NCBI RefSeq assembly: GCF_003939025.1
Contig: NZ_RQIH01000007.1
Coordinates: 62,001-126,000, forward strand
Source: Rhizobium sophoriradicis
GTDB lineage: Bacteria; Pseudomonadota; Alphaproteobacteria; Rhizobiales; Rhizobiaceae
Direction of reading: 5' to 3'
DNA length: 64,000 bases
Part shown: one piece after another, positions 44,703 through 53,659 of the stretch
Position numbering within the stretch: the stretch's first letter is position 1
Layout: each line of letters starts with the position of its first letter
Translations under genes and position numbers: made by a program
The notes under the pieces: generated by a model
Seen by the model: the letters and a program-made list of their open reading frames with translations, nothing else
The model's database searches: none
Told to the model about the DNA's origin: nothing

Positions 44703-46355
44703 TCAGGCCCGCTCCAGCGTGGCGCGTTGCGCCGTCAACACCCATAAGAGACCTTCAAGCCGGAAATCGATCTCAACAGTGCCGCGGAAGGCGGCGGCGG
44801 CATGGGCTTTGATAACGGTCGTGCCGAAGCCCGTGCGTGACGGCTCTACCACCGGCGGGCCGCCGCGCTCCTCCCAGGTGAAGCGGAGCAGGGCATCCGG
44901 CTTGTCTTCCTCCCTGACATCTCGCCATTCGAAGCGGACACGGCCTTGCGGAACGGAAAGTGCGCCGTATTTCACCGAATTGGTGGCCAACTCATGCAGC
45001 GCCAGACCGAGATTCTGCACCGCATCCGGCTTCAGGACGAAATCCTCACCTGTGATTTCGATCTGTTCGCGCGATTGCGGGAAGGCCTGCAGATGGATGT
45101 CGACGACCCGCCGAAGCGATACGCCTCCCCATTGCTCGCTGGTCAGGAGCTCGATCGAACGCACCAGCCCGTCGAGGCGATCGGCGACAGCGGACTGGAA
45201 GGTCTCGACGCTGTCGGCCTGCTTGGCGAGCTGGCGCATCATTGCCTGGGCGAGCGTCAGAAGATTTTTCGTGCGGTGGACGAGCTCGTGCATGACGAAA
45301 CGCAGCCGGTCCTCGGTCTGGCTGCGGTCGAAGGAAGCATTCGACAGAGCGATCGCCACCTGGTTCGCCTCGATGACGCTGGTCTCGACCGGCGAGACAA
45401 TGTGGCCGTCGCCCATACGCTTTGCCATTTCGGCGATATCGCGGATGGTGGTGCGCACCTGCCTTGCGACGGCATAGGCGGCGAGCACTGCGACGAGCAC
45501 AAGCGCCACGCCGCCGATGATCAGGAAGCGCCAGGTGCTGAGGATCGAAGCCTGCGCGACCGGCCCCCAGATCACTGTTTTCCATGACCAGCCGGGGATC
45601 TGGGCATAACCGAGAAGCATGTGCGGCAGGATCGCCTCATCTTCGAAGACGCCGCGGGAGAAGCTCAGCGCCGGCAGGATGCGCGGATCAAAGGGCGTGC
45701 CGGGTTCCGGGGCTGCGGGGCCGGCAGCAACGACCACGTGACCGCTTTGATCGACGACGGCTGCCGACCAGCCGGGGGCAAGGCCCTGGGTCGTGACCAG
45801 CCTGCCGAGATCCTTGGCATCCTGCGTGATGATGAGGGCGGCGACCGGATCATCCGCCCGCGGGAGGGTGACATTATAGACCCATTCGCCGCTAGTTCTG
45901 CCGCGAAAAACATCCGAAGCCTCGATGCGGCCGGATTTCATTGCGGCATCGAGCGCGGCGATGTTTGCCGTCTTTTCGAGCGGCGTGCCGAAAGGCCGGC
46001 GCGTGTTCAGCAGTTGCTGACCGCTGCGGTCGACGGCGAGGACGTAGAGCGTATTGTTCCGCAGAGCCGTTTCCGTGCGCTCGTGGAAGGAGGCGAGATC
46101 GCCGTTTTCAAGCTCCGGCGAGCTCGACAGCAGCCGCAGCGTTGTCGCCATGTCCTGAAGCTGGCGGTCGATGATGCGTGAAAGGGCAAGCGCGTCCTGC
46201 GCCGTTTCGCGCTTCAGCGTCGAGCGCTGGTTATCCTCCAGCTGCAATAAAAGCAGCGCCACGAAGGCGAAAATCGGCAGCGCGATTGCCACCGCCATGG
46301 CGACGAGATAAGTGCCGATCGAAGCCTTTGGGAAGAACAGCGCGACGATCTTCAT
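44703..46355 (-). CDS. HWE/HisKA_2-type sensor histidine kinase
   Basis: A 550-residue membrane sensor: a helix at about 15-35, a large periplasmic domain of dCache/CHASE type (about 40-275), a second helix at about 280-305, a HAMP-like segment (ARQVRTTIRDIAEMAKRMGDG), and a kinase domain. The phosphoacceptor motif is HELVHRTKNLLTLAQAM (HRxxN), which places it in the HWE/HisKA_2 group common in rhizobia; ATPase residues include LALHELATNSVKYGAL and GGPPV with GFGTTVI. ATG at 46355 is used over a long upstream frame. No response regulator is adjacent, so it is probably an orphan. Confidence 0.88.
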   Translation of the reverse strand: MKIVALFFPKASIGTYLVAMAVAIALPIFAFVALLLLQLEDNQRSTLKRETAQDALALSRIIDRQLQDMATTLRLLSSSPELENGDLASFHERTETALRNNTLYVLAVDRSGQQLLNTRRPFGTPLEKTANIAALDAAMKSGRIEASDVFRGRTSGEWVYNVTLPRADDPVAALIITQDAKDLGRLVTTQGLAPGWSAAVVDQSGHVVVAAGPAAPEPGTPFDPRILPALSFSRGVFEDEAILPHMLLGYAQIPGWSWKTVIWGPVAQASILSTWRFLIIGGVALVLVAVLAAYAVARQVRTTIRDIAEMAKRMGDGHIVSPVETSVIEANQVAIALSNASFDRSQTEDRLRFVMHELVHRTKNLLTLAQAMMRQLAKQADSVETFQSAVADRLDGLVRSIELLTSEQWGGVSLRRVVDIHLQAFPQSREQIEITGEDFVLKPDAVQNLGLALHELATNSVKYGALSVPQGRVRFEWRDVREEDKPDALLRFTWEERGGPPVVEPSRTGFGTTVIKAHAAAAFRGTVEIDFRLEGLLWVLTAQRATLERA

Positions 46356-46741
46356 TGAATGTGCCGCGCCGCCTGTACCATCGCACAATCCATCAGGTCC
46401 ACTCGAGCGAAGGATAAAATCGCGGGGCAGAGAACGTGGCCGTACCGCTGGCGCCGTTCGGCAGATGCGCGGCGCTGAGGCGGGCGCTGCCCGCAACAGT
46501 TTTCGCTCGCGGTCAGGAACGCAAAGATTCGCATCTCTCGCAAAACGCCCTCAACACGTTTTTCCATGCCCGACAGCGGGCCATCGAAGCAGCGACATGT
46601 TAGGGGGAGCATGAGCCGGTTGCAACATCGTATGACACGCCATCGACGATGACGGATGTTTTTTCCGCCTCTCTTTTCAAGGCGATGCGGCCGCCTTCAT
46701 GACAGCGTCGTTGTCATCGGTGGCCGCGCCAATGCACATCC
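46356..46741. other. Non-coding region between a kinase and a TPR gene
   Basis: This 386-bp stretch lies between the histidine kinase start and the TPR lipoprotein stop. No credible gene was seen, only overlapping frames without homology or ribosome sites. It should hold the kinase promoter, but no clear elements were recognised. Confidence 0.4.
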
Positions 46742-47611
46742 TTAGCCGGCTGGCGCGACGCCCACTCGGGCGAGTCCATCTCGGGCCGGCTGATATTTCG
46801 GATCAAGCCCGACTGCATGGCGGTAGGAGCGGGCAGCCTTCGCCTTATCGCCGCGGCGTTCGTAGACAAGCGCCTGGTTGGCCCAGGATTCGGCGATGTT
46901 ACCGTTGAGTTCGATTGCATGGTTGAAATCGGCAAAGGCGTTGTCGTCGTCGTTCAGCGCGAAATAGGAAATGCCGCGGCCATTATAGGGCTCGGCCGAA
47001 TTCGGCGCGAGCGAGATCGCCTTCGAGAAATCGTCGATCGCCTTATCCTGCTGATTGCGCTTCTGATAGATCAGCCCACGATTGTGGTAGGCGCGCCCGT
47101 CGGTGGTGCCGAGCTGGATTGCCTTGCTGAAGTCGTTGAAGGCCGCATCGTCCTGACCGGCCATGCGATAGACATTGCCGCGGCCGATATAAGCGACGTC
47201 GTAGCTTGGATTGATCTGCAGCGCGGCATTGTAGTCGGCAATCGCCTGCTGCTGTTGACCCATGTTGCGATAGACAAGGGCGCGGTTGGCATAGGCCTGG
47301 AAGAAGCGCGGATTGATTTGCAAAGCCGTGTTGAAATCGTTCAGCGCCTGGCGGAACTGACCGCCGCGGCCATAGGCGGAGCCGCGGACGTTGTAGCCCT
47401 CGGGATCCCTGGGGTTGGCGTTGATAACAGCCGTCAGCGACGCGATATTCTCTTCCGACCCTTGAGCCTTGTCGATGCGGATCACGGCGTCAGTGGTGTT
47501 GGTCGTCTCACAACCGGCGAGGCCGAACACGGCGGCCAATGCCACAGCGGGCAGCAATGCGGTTTTCTGCAAGCGCCAGGCGCGGGACAAATTGAAGGTG
47601 GTATCAGCCAT
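46742..47611 (-). CDS. TPR-repeat lipoprotein
   Basis: A 289-residue exported lipoprotein: hydrophobic segment ending LAGC (lipobox, about residue 33), then about six tetratricopeptide repeats, visible as recurring AYxNRALVYRNMGQQQQAI, GRGNVYRMAGQDDAAFNDF and GRGISYFALNDDDNAFADF units. It is likely anchored to the outer membrane and may scaffold protein complexes, possibly like the NlpI family. ATG at 47611 follows GGAAAGCGAG. It is downstream of rpsU on the same strand, separated by a probable terminator. Confidence 0.88.
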   Translation of the reverse strand: MADTTFNLSRAWRLQKTALLPAVALAAVFGLAGCETTNTTDAVIRIDKAQGSEENIASLTAVINANPRDPEGYNVRGSAYGRGGQFRQALNDFNTALQINPRFFQAYANRALVYRNMGQQQQAIADYNAALQINPSYDVAYIGRGNVYRMAGQDDAAFNDFSKAIQLGTTDGRAYHNRGLIYQKRNQQDKAIDDFSKAISLAPNSAEPYNGRGISYFALNDDDNAFADFNHAIELNGNIAESWANQALVYERRGDKAKAARSYRHAVGLDPKYQPARDGLARVGVAPAG

Positions 47612-47722
47612 TCGGGCTCGCTTTCCCCATGCGGCATATCCGAGACCGGGATATGCGATCTTCAGCGATAAACTAAAAAGGCGGCGGCGAACCAATCGCC
47701 CCCGCCACAATGCATCTGAAAA

Positions 47723-47738
47723 CGTCGAAAAAACGACG
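47723..47738 (-). terminator. Possible terminator after rpsU
   Basis: On the minus strand CGTCG-TTTTTT-CGACG is followed by TTTT. The stem is only 5 bp, but it lies 8 bp after the rpsU stop. Confidence 0.45.
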
Positions 47739-47745
47739 GCAACGC

Positions 47746-47958
47746 TTAGCGTGCGACCAGGCCTTCGCGCTGGGCGCGCTTGCGGGCCAGCTTGCGAACG
47801 CGGCGAACAGCTTCGGCCTTTTCGCGAGCACGCTTCTGCGACGGCTTCTCGTAGTAGTCGCGCATCTTCATTTCGCGGAAAATGCCTTCGCGCTGCATCT
47901 TCTTCTTGAGAGCGCGGAGAGCCTGATCGACATTGTTATCGCGGACAAGTACCTGCAC
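47746..47958 (-). CDS. rpsU: 30S ribosomal protein S21
   Basis: A 70-residue highly basic ribosomal protein. The sequence starts [20 protein letters not shown] and ends [15 protein letters not shown], the full S21 fold of two long helices. A GTG at 47958 is the start that matches rhizobial S21; another GTG at 47967 is possible. An AAAGGA lies 11 nt upstream. Whether it is translated only from GTG is not certain, but no ATG fits. It is a single-gene unit in this window. Confidence 0.95.
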   Translation of the reverse strand: MQVLVRDNNVDQALRALKKKMQREGIFREMKMRDYYEKPSQKRAREKAEAVRRVRKLARKRAQREGLVAR

Positions 47959-48113
47959 GAGAATCACGTTCCTTTGGTTTGGTTGATGCCTGAGGCGGCG
48001 CAGCGCCAGGGGCAAAAAATAACGTTCGCGCGGCCGCAGCCTTGCGATTGGTGATGCGAGATAGCAGATCGAGTAGGGGAAGTCCAGATGGATATGGGAA
48101 GCAGCCGGAAAAA

Positions 48114-49723
48114 TCACACCTGACCGGCATCCTGTCTCGATCGCGCCGCCTCAGGCAAGGCCTCATCCAGAGCGGCAATCGCCTCCTTGAGCGCCGTTCT
48201 GACCCGAAGCCGGTCGGCAGGCTCCACCCGGCTCATATCCAGATGCAGGTCGAGGCCGGAGAGGTGTTCGCTCAGAACGCGGCTCTTATGGTCCGTGCCG
48301 AGCGTCAGCCCGTCCACGGCATAGGGCACGATCTCACGCTGTATGCCCTTCATCGTGATCGGCGGCAGCGGATGAGCGGCGACGATTTCGTTCACCAGCG
48401 CATAGGTTTCGTAGCTGATGACGATTTCTCCACCCTGGGCGATCGATTGCAGCCGGGCCGCCAGATTGGCCTCGGCGCCGATGATCGTGTAGTCCATGCG
48501 GTCGTTGCTGCCGAAATTGCCGACGTTGCAATAGCCGCTGTTGATGCCCATGCGCACGACGAAAGGCTCTTCGGTGCCGTTTCTGCGCCATCTGTCCTTG
48601 AGTTCGCCGAGGCGGCGCTGCATGTCGACGGCCATGCGCAGGCAGGCTTTCGCATCCTCCTCCGGCCCCTTCGTTTCCGGGTCGCCGAAGAAGACCAGCA
48701 TGGCGTCGCCGATGAACTTGTCCACCGTGCCGCCATGCGCCAAGGCAATGTTCGACATCTCGGTGAGATATTCGTTGAGCATCTCCGTCAGCGCTTCCGG
48801 CTGTAGCCGCTCGGTGGTCGCGGTGAAATCCTTGATGTCGGAGAAGAAGATCGTCAGGCGCTTGCGCTCGGTATGGACCACCACGTCCTTCTGCCCACTG
48901 AAGATGCTCTTGTAGATCTGCGGCGAGAGGTAGCGTGAAATCTTCAGCGAGACGCTGGCGAGGAATTCGTTGGCCGCTTCCAGATCCTGGTTGGCGTTAT
49001 GGTCGCGCGCGCCTGCTGCCGCTGCAGCAGAATGAAGCTGAGGCCGATGATGGCGACAAACAGAAAATAACAGAGCAGGTATTTGAAGGCGAAGACGTTA
49101 CTCGCATAGGGCTGCCGGATGATCACTTCCTGGATGCCGCGCACATCGCCCACCTTCCAATCGGTCTTCGGGCTTTCCGGGTGGCTGTTGTGGCAGGCAA
49201 CGCAGGCCTGCCCCATGACAACGGGCGTGATGAACCGCAGGGTATCAGTCAGTCCGACACGCGTGAGATCGTTCAGCGTCTGTTGCGGGTTGGCGCGCAA
49301 CGCGGCAAGCGCTCGTCTCTCGAAATCGTCGAGCTCGTGGGACGCGCGGCTCTTGAACGGCAGGTCGGAGACGAAGCGGTAGGTGATATTGGCCTGCTGC
49401 TCCTTGATGACATCGCCGAGTTCCAGCGAGAGTGTCGCCGGCAGCGGAATGGCGCCTGGTATATTGGCGTAGTTGTGCGAAACGACCGTGACCGCCGTTG
49501 TGCCGCTGGCATGGGCGGCCAGGACGCGTCCTACGACATTGGCGGAATAGTAGGAGCGGATGCTCGATATCAGCGAGCTCATGTCGCGCGCCTGGCGTCT
49601 GAGGGTATTTCCGGAGAGATCGCTGATGTCGAGCCAGACGGCAAGCGGCAGTCCCGCAAGCATCGCCAGCACGACGACGATCAGCCAATAGCCGCTGCGG
49701 CGCACGGCGGTTTCGGAAATCAC
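48114..49723 (-). pseudogene. DUF3365-haem sensor adenylate/guanylate cyclase, broken by one frameshift
   Basis: A two-part cyclase gene. The first part (from GTG at 49723 or ATG at 49780) has a membrane helix, then a periplasmic DUF3365/Tll0287-like domain with a haem-type CxxCH motif (ACVACHNSHP, bases 49190-49204), and a second helix at YLLCYFLFVAIIGLSFILL. It then leaves frame at a CG-alternating run (49004-49012). The second part, in a different frame from about 49003, encodes NANQDLEAANEFLASVSL and the class III cyclase domain (LTIFFSDIKDFTATTERLQ, DKFIGDAMLVFFGDP) to the stop at 48114. Either one base was lost or a CG unit was added. Restored length is about 536 residues. A sequencing error or a phase-variable switch is possible. 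Confidence 0.85.
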
Positions 49724-49999
49724 GGGAGCCCCCACTCTCTTATTTGAAAAGCATTCGCGCTTCGCTCGGTACAAGATCATTTCGCCGCGCTCGCGACAAG
49801 ATCGAAGCCATGTCGTTAAAGCAAAGGCGTGGCCGAACTGACGGCGTTGTTGCGCTGATCGATGGAAAGCGGAGGGCGCGGAAGCAAAAGAACCGTCCGT
49901 AGCGTATGTGCGAATGGTGTTCGGACAGAAAGCGGCGTAGCCTGTCGGGCGGCAGGTGCGTGGCCGCTCGATCGGCCGTGGGAGGGAACGCCGGTTGAG

Positions 50000-52183
50000 A
50001 TGATGACTCGCGTGCAGCAAATCGGTGTCATTATCGGCCTGGTGATCGTGGCCGCGCTGACGATGCTGCGGGCAGACGACCCCGGGATTTTCAAGCTGAT
50101 CCGTGGCGTGACCTTCGACGAATATCAGCGTCTTCTTCCGAGAACCTTCGAGCCGATGCCGGTCCGTGTGATCGATATTGACGAGGCGTCGCTGCGCGAA
50201 TTCGGCCAATGGCCTTGGCCACGAGACCGGTTGGCCCTGCTGGTGAACCGGCTTTCGGAGATGGGCGCTGCGGCCATTGCATTCGACATTCTCTTTTCCG
50301 AGCCGGATCGGCTGTCGCCGCGCAATGTCGTGCGCGAGGTCACCGGGGTCGATCGGTCCCTGGCCGAGAAACTTCCTGATAATGACGAGATATTTGCCCA
50401 GGCAATCTCTGGCAAGCCTGTCGTGCTCGGCTTCGGGCTTTCCAATGAGGGCAGTTACCGGCCGCCTGTCAAGGCGGGCTTTGCTTTCACCGGCGAAAGC
50501 CCTGTCTCGGCGCCGCCTCATCTTACCGCATCGACGCCGCTCAGACCACAATTGGAAGCCAACGCGGCAGGGCTCGGCCACATCAGCCTCAATCCCGGCA
50601 ATCCTTCGCCGGTGGTGCGGACGGTGCCGTTGTTCCTGACCGATGGTGTGCAGCTCTACCCCAACCTCGCGGTCGAGGCGCTACGCGTCGCGCAGGGCGC
50701 TTCCACTTATGTATTGGCCGGCGCCCCCGATCGTGCCGGCGTAATGACATCGGCAAAGATCGGCGATTTCGTCGTGCCGCTGACGGCGGCGGGTGAATTC
50801 TGGCTCTATGTCAGCCCCGACCGGGCTGAGCGCTATATATCCGTCCGCCGGGTGCTCGCCGCCGAAGGCGCCTCTTCAGAGGTCTCTGCCGCCATTGGCG
50901 GCAGCATCGTCTTCATCGGCACCTCGGCGGCAGGCCTGCAGGACATCCGTGTCACGGCGCTCGGTGAGAATGTTCCCGGTGTTTCGATGCATGCGCAGGC
51001 CGTCGAGCAGATTCTCTCCGGCCGTTTCCTGTCGCGTCCCGATTGGGCCGATGGGCTGGAAATCCTTACGATCGCGGTGCTCGGATGCCTGCTCGTCTTA
51101 GTCACCACCTTCGTCAGTCCCGCCGTCGCACTGGTCTGCGGCCTGCTTATTACCGCAATGGCGCTCGTGGCCTCCTGGCTCTCCTTCCTCTATGCAGGGC
51201 TTCTCCTCGATCCGCTGGCTCCGATCGTCAGCGGATCGATCACCCATTTTGCCGCGACCTCGTTCCGCATTCTCGTGATCGATCGGGAAAGGCGCGAGGT
51301 GCGACGCGCCTTCGGCCATTATCTGTCTCCGTCGCTGCTCCATCGCATCGAGCATAACCGCGATGCATTGCGCCTCGGCGGCGACGACCGCGAGCTGACG
51401 GTCATGTTCGTCGACGTCAGGAACTTCACCGAGATGAGTGAACGGCTGGCGCCGACGGATGTCGTCGCCTTCCTGAACACATTGCTCGACGCGCTGAGCC
51501 GTCATGTCGTGGCCAATGAAGGCACACTCGACAAATTTATCGGCGATTCGATCATGGCGTTCTGGAACGCGCCGGTTGATGTTGCCGATCATGAAACCAA
51601 GGCGGTTCGCACAGCCCTCGCCATGCGCGAGACACTCGCCGAACTGAACGCCGGCGACGCCTTCGGCTTCGGTCCCGATCAGCAGGTCGACATCGGCATC
51701 GGCATCCATACCGGCATTGCCTGCGTCGGCAATATGGGCGCCAAGACCCGCTTCAACTATTCGGCCGTCGGAGATGCCGTCAACGTCGCCGCCCGCATCG
51801 AGTCGTCGTGCAAAGAAGTAGGCTTCGATATCCTCATCTCCGACAGTACTGCACGTTCAGTGGATGGAATGGCGCTGATCGACGCCGGCGCCATTCCACT
51901 GAAGGGAAAGAGCAGCCGCACCAAAATCCTTGCCGTCCTCGGCAATGAGCAGGTGGCGGCATCCCGGGAATTCGCCGCGCTCAATGCCGTTCACCGGCAA
52001 TTGGTGCAGGCCCTGCATTCGCATTCAAGGAATACCCGCAAACTTATGGATACGGCAAAGCTCAGGGCGGATGACGTGGTGGGCGGTTTGGTGGAATTCT
52101 ATCGGCGGATACCCAGCAGGACCGACCATTTTCGGGAATTGGCTGCGGGGATCGAAAAGAGGGCTGCCGATACCGAAAAGTAA
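50000..52183 (+). CDS. CHASE2-domain adenylate cyclase
   Basis: A 727-residue class III nucleotide cyclase: one N-terminal helix (about 5-22), an extracellular CHASE2 domain (about 30-330, with VRVIDIDEASLREFGQWPWPRD), three membrane helices (about 345-425), and a cytoplasmic catalytic domain. The metal-binding aspartates lie in VMFVDVRNFTEMSERLAP and DKFIGDSIMAFW, and the transition-state residues in NYSAVGDAVNVAARIE. ATG at 50000 (followed by a second ATG) is used; the frame upstream to 49862 is not homologous. A convergent FecR-domain gene follows; CHASE2 cyclases and FecR proteins are often neighbours. The sensed signal is unknown. Confidence 0.92.
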   Translation: MMTRVQQIGVIIGLVIVAALTMLRADDPGIFKLIRGVTFDEYQRLLPRTFEPMPVRVIDIDEASLREFGQWPWPRDRLALLVNRLSEMGAAAIAFDILFSEPDRLSPRNVVREVTGVDRSLAEKLPDNDEIFAQAISGKPVVLGFGLSNEGSYRPPVKAGFAFTGESPVSAPPHLTASTPLRPQLEANAAGLGHISLNPGNPSPVVRTVPLFLTDGVQLYPNLAVEALRVAQGASTYVLAGAPDRAGVMTSAKIGDFVVPLTAAGEFWLYVSPDRAERYISVRRVLAAEGASSEVSAAIGGSIVFIGTSAAGLQDIRVTALGENVPGVSMHAQAVEQILSGRFLSRPDWADGLEILTIAVLGCLLVLVTTFVSPAVALVCGLLITAMALVASWLSFLYAGLLLDPLAPIVSGSITHFAATSFRILVIDRERREVRRAFGHYLSPSLLHRIEHNRDALRLGGDDRELTVMFVDVRNFTEMSERLAPTDVVAFLNTLLDALSRHVVANEGTLDKFIGDSIMAFWNAPVDVADHETKAVRTALAMRETLAELNAGDAFGFGPDQQVDIGIGIHTGIACVGNMGAKTRFNYSAVGDAVNVAARIESSCKEVGFDILISDSTARSVDGMALIDAGAIPLKGKSSRTKILAVLGNEQVAASREFAALNAVHRQLVQALHSHSRNTRKLMDTAKLRADDVVGGLVEFYRRIPSRTDHFRELAAGIEKRAADTEK

Positions 52184-52343
52184 AAGCGATTTTCGGAGTG
52201 CCCTTCTTGGGAAGGATATCACCTTCACTACCCGACACGCCGACAGTCCTCGCCGCCCTGCAATGCTCGTTGACGTACTACCTCATTGCGAGGCGGATAT
52301 AGCGGTGCCGACGCCTTGACTTGCGAAGATCCCGAAAACAGCC

Positions 52344-53378
52344 TCACCGGCCGCGCTTGAAATCCCGATTTCTGTCGTGGTTTCGATCAATCTTATGATC
52401 GCGATCTCCATCATGGTGGCGCCCGTGCTCCCGATGATCCAGACCGTGATTTCCGGGCTTTCCGTCATCGTCATGGCGCCCATGGCCCTCATGCTTGTCG
52501 GGTCTATCCGGCTTGTCATGGTGGGGCTTATCATAGTGCGGCCGGTCGTGATGTGGCTTGTCGTGGTGCGGCCTGTCGTGATGAGGCTTATCGGGCTTGT
52601 TCGGTCGCTCTTTTTGCGGCTCGGCCTGTCTCTGTGGCGGATCCTGCCTCTGCGGAGCAGGTGCAACTGCCGGCGGAGGCCGTGTTCTGTCTTTTCTTTC
52701 CGGCATGACGGAGGCCATATTGCAGCCGCCGAGCATACCGATGCCGCCGGCAAGCCGCTGGTTGCCGGAGAGGAAGGGGAGGGCGCGGAGATTTCCAAGC
52801 GTATCGAGAACGCTGGGATCGACCCGGCGGGCCGGCGTCATATCGCCATTCGGCTTGGCGACAACGCAATCGCAGCGTTGCTGCAGCTGGCGACAGCCGC
52901 CGGGGCCGCAAAAGCTTGCCGCTCCGTTCAGGAGTACGACGGCGGTGGTGCCGTCCGGGCCGACATAGAAATCGAATGCGGTGCCGCGCACGCCGATTGT
53001 TCCGGCCGGAGTCAGGATCTGATAGGCTGACGATTTGGAATTGCCGCTGACCCAGCGGAAGGTCCCCTTGGCGGCTTTGATGGTGAGCTTTCTAACCGAT
53101 TGCGTGTCGTCGAAGACATATTTGTCGATGACGACAGAGGAGCCCCAGCCGACCGCAAGTTTGGTGCCGTCACGAAACAGAAACTGGCCAAGCCCGGATG
53201 GCGATGTTCGGATACGCTCGTCGCGGTGAACGCTGGTATTGACCGCAATCGGTCCGGACTGTCCGGTGACTTCGGTCTTGATGAGGACAGCCTGACCAAC
53301 CGGCTCGGCGGCGGGCGACGCCTGGGCGCTGCAAAACGCGATGAGAAGCGCGTGGAAGAATGGACGCCGACCCCACAT
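52344..53378 (-). CDS. FecR-domain protein with a His/Asp-rich C-terminal tail
   Basis: A 344-residue exported protein: a signal peptide (about 1-24), a FecR-like domain (about 30-160, RDGTKLAVGWGSSVVIDKY and GTIGVRGTAFDFYVGPDG), a cysteine-rich piece (CGPGGCRQLQQRCDCVV), and a highly charged tail from about residue 240. The tail has five near-identical PHHDR/PHHDK/PHYDK units (about 52512-52589) and further His/Asp/Lys sequence, suitable for metal binding. FecR-domain proteins of this type accompany CHASE2 cyclases, as here, where the cyclase gene is convergent. No sigma factor is nearby, so it is not a standard FecR anti-sigma. Confidence 0.85.
   Translation of the reverse strand: MWGRRPFFHALLIAFCSAQASPAAEPVGQAVLIKTEVTGQSGPIAVNTSVHRDERIRTSPSGLGQFLFRDGTKLAVGWGSSVVIDKYVFDDTQSVRKLTIKAAKGTFRWVSGNSKSSAYQILTPAGTIGVRGTAFDFYVGPDGTTAVVLLNGAASFCGPGGCRQLQQRCDCVVAKPNGDMTPARRVDPSVLDTLGNLRALPFLSGNQRLAGGIGMLGGCNMASVMPERKDRTRPPPAVAPAPQRQDPPQRQAEPQKERPNKPDKPHHDRPHHDKPHHDRPHYDKPHHDKPDRPDKHEGHGRHDDDGKPGNHGLDHREHGRHHDGDRDHKIDRNHDRNRDFKRGR
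52512..52589. repeat. 15-bp tandem repeats encoding PHHD units
   Basis: About five 15-bp units encode PHHDR/PHHDK/PHYDK in the tail of the FecR-domain gene. Each unit differs by few bases, and the array is in frame. Confidence 0.7.
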
Positions 53379-53659
53379 GATACAAGAACCCTGGAAACAG
53401 GGGGAGAGTTAACATTTTAGTAACTGCTTGTCTTCTCGCCCTCTTGGGTGAGGGCTAGCCGGCGGCCGATCGATTGCTGGTTGTGCCAACTCCAGAGGAA
53501 ACGGAGCGCGTGTCCTGGAGGCAGGGCGCTTTTCGACATCATGTCGCTCAGTGTCAAAACCAAAGCTCTCGCGCGTCGCAAAAGAGCCGTTGTGCCGCAT
53601 TTGGATTTGCGATTTGTATGGGCACGGAGAATGGCCTTGCCCGAAGGAGAAGAAGGCGG

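Noticed and set aside
46352..46612. 86-residue minus-strand frame before the kinase
   Set aside because: No ribosome site or domain, and overlap with the kinase start.
52330..52660. PHHD tandem repeats as a CRISPR or regulatory array
   Set aside because: The units are 15 bp, directly adjacent and in frame with the FecR-domain gene, so they are coding repeats. There are no spacers.
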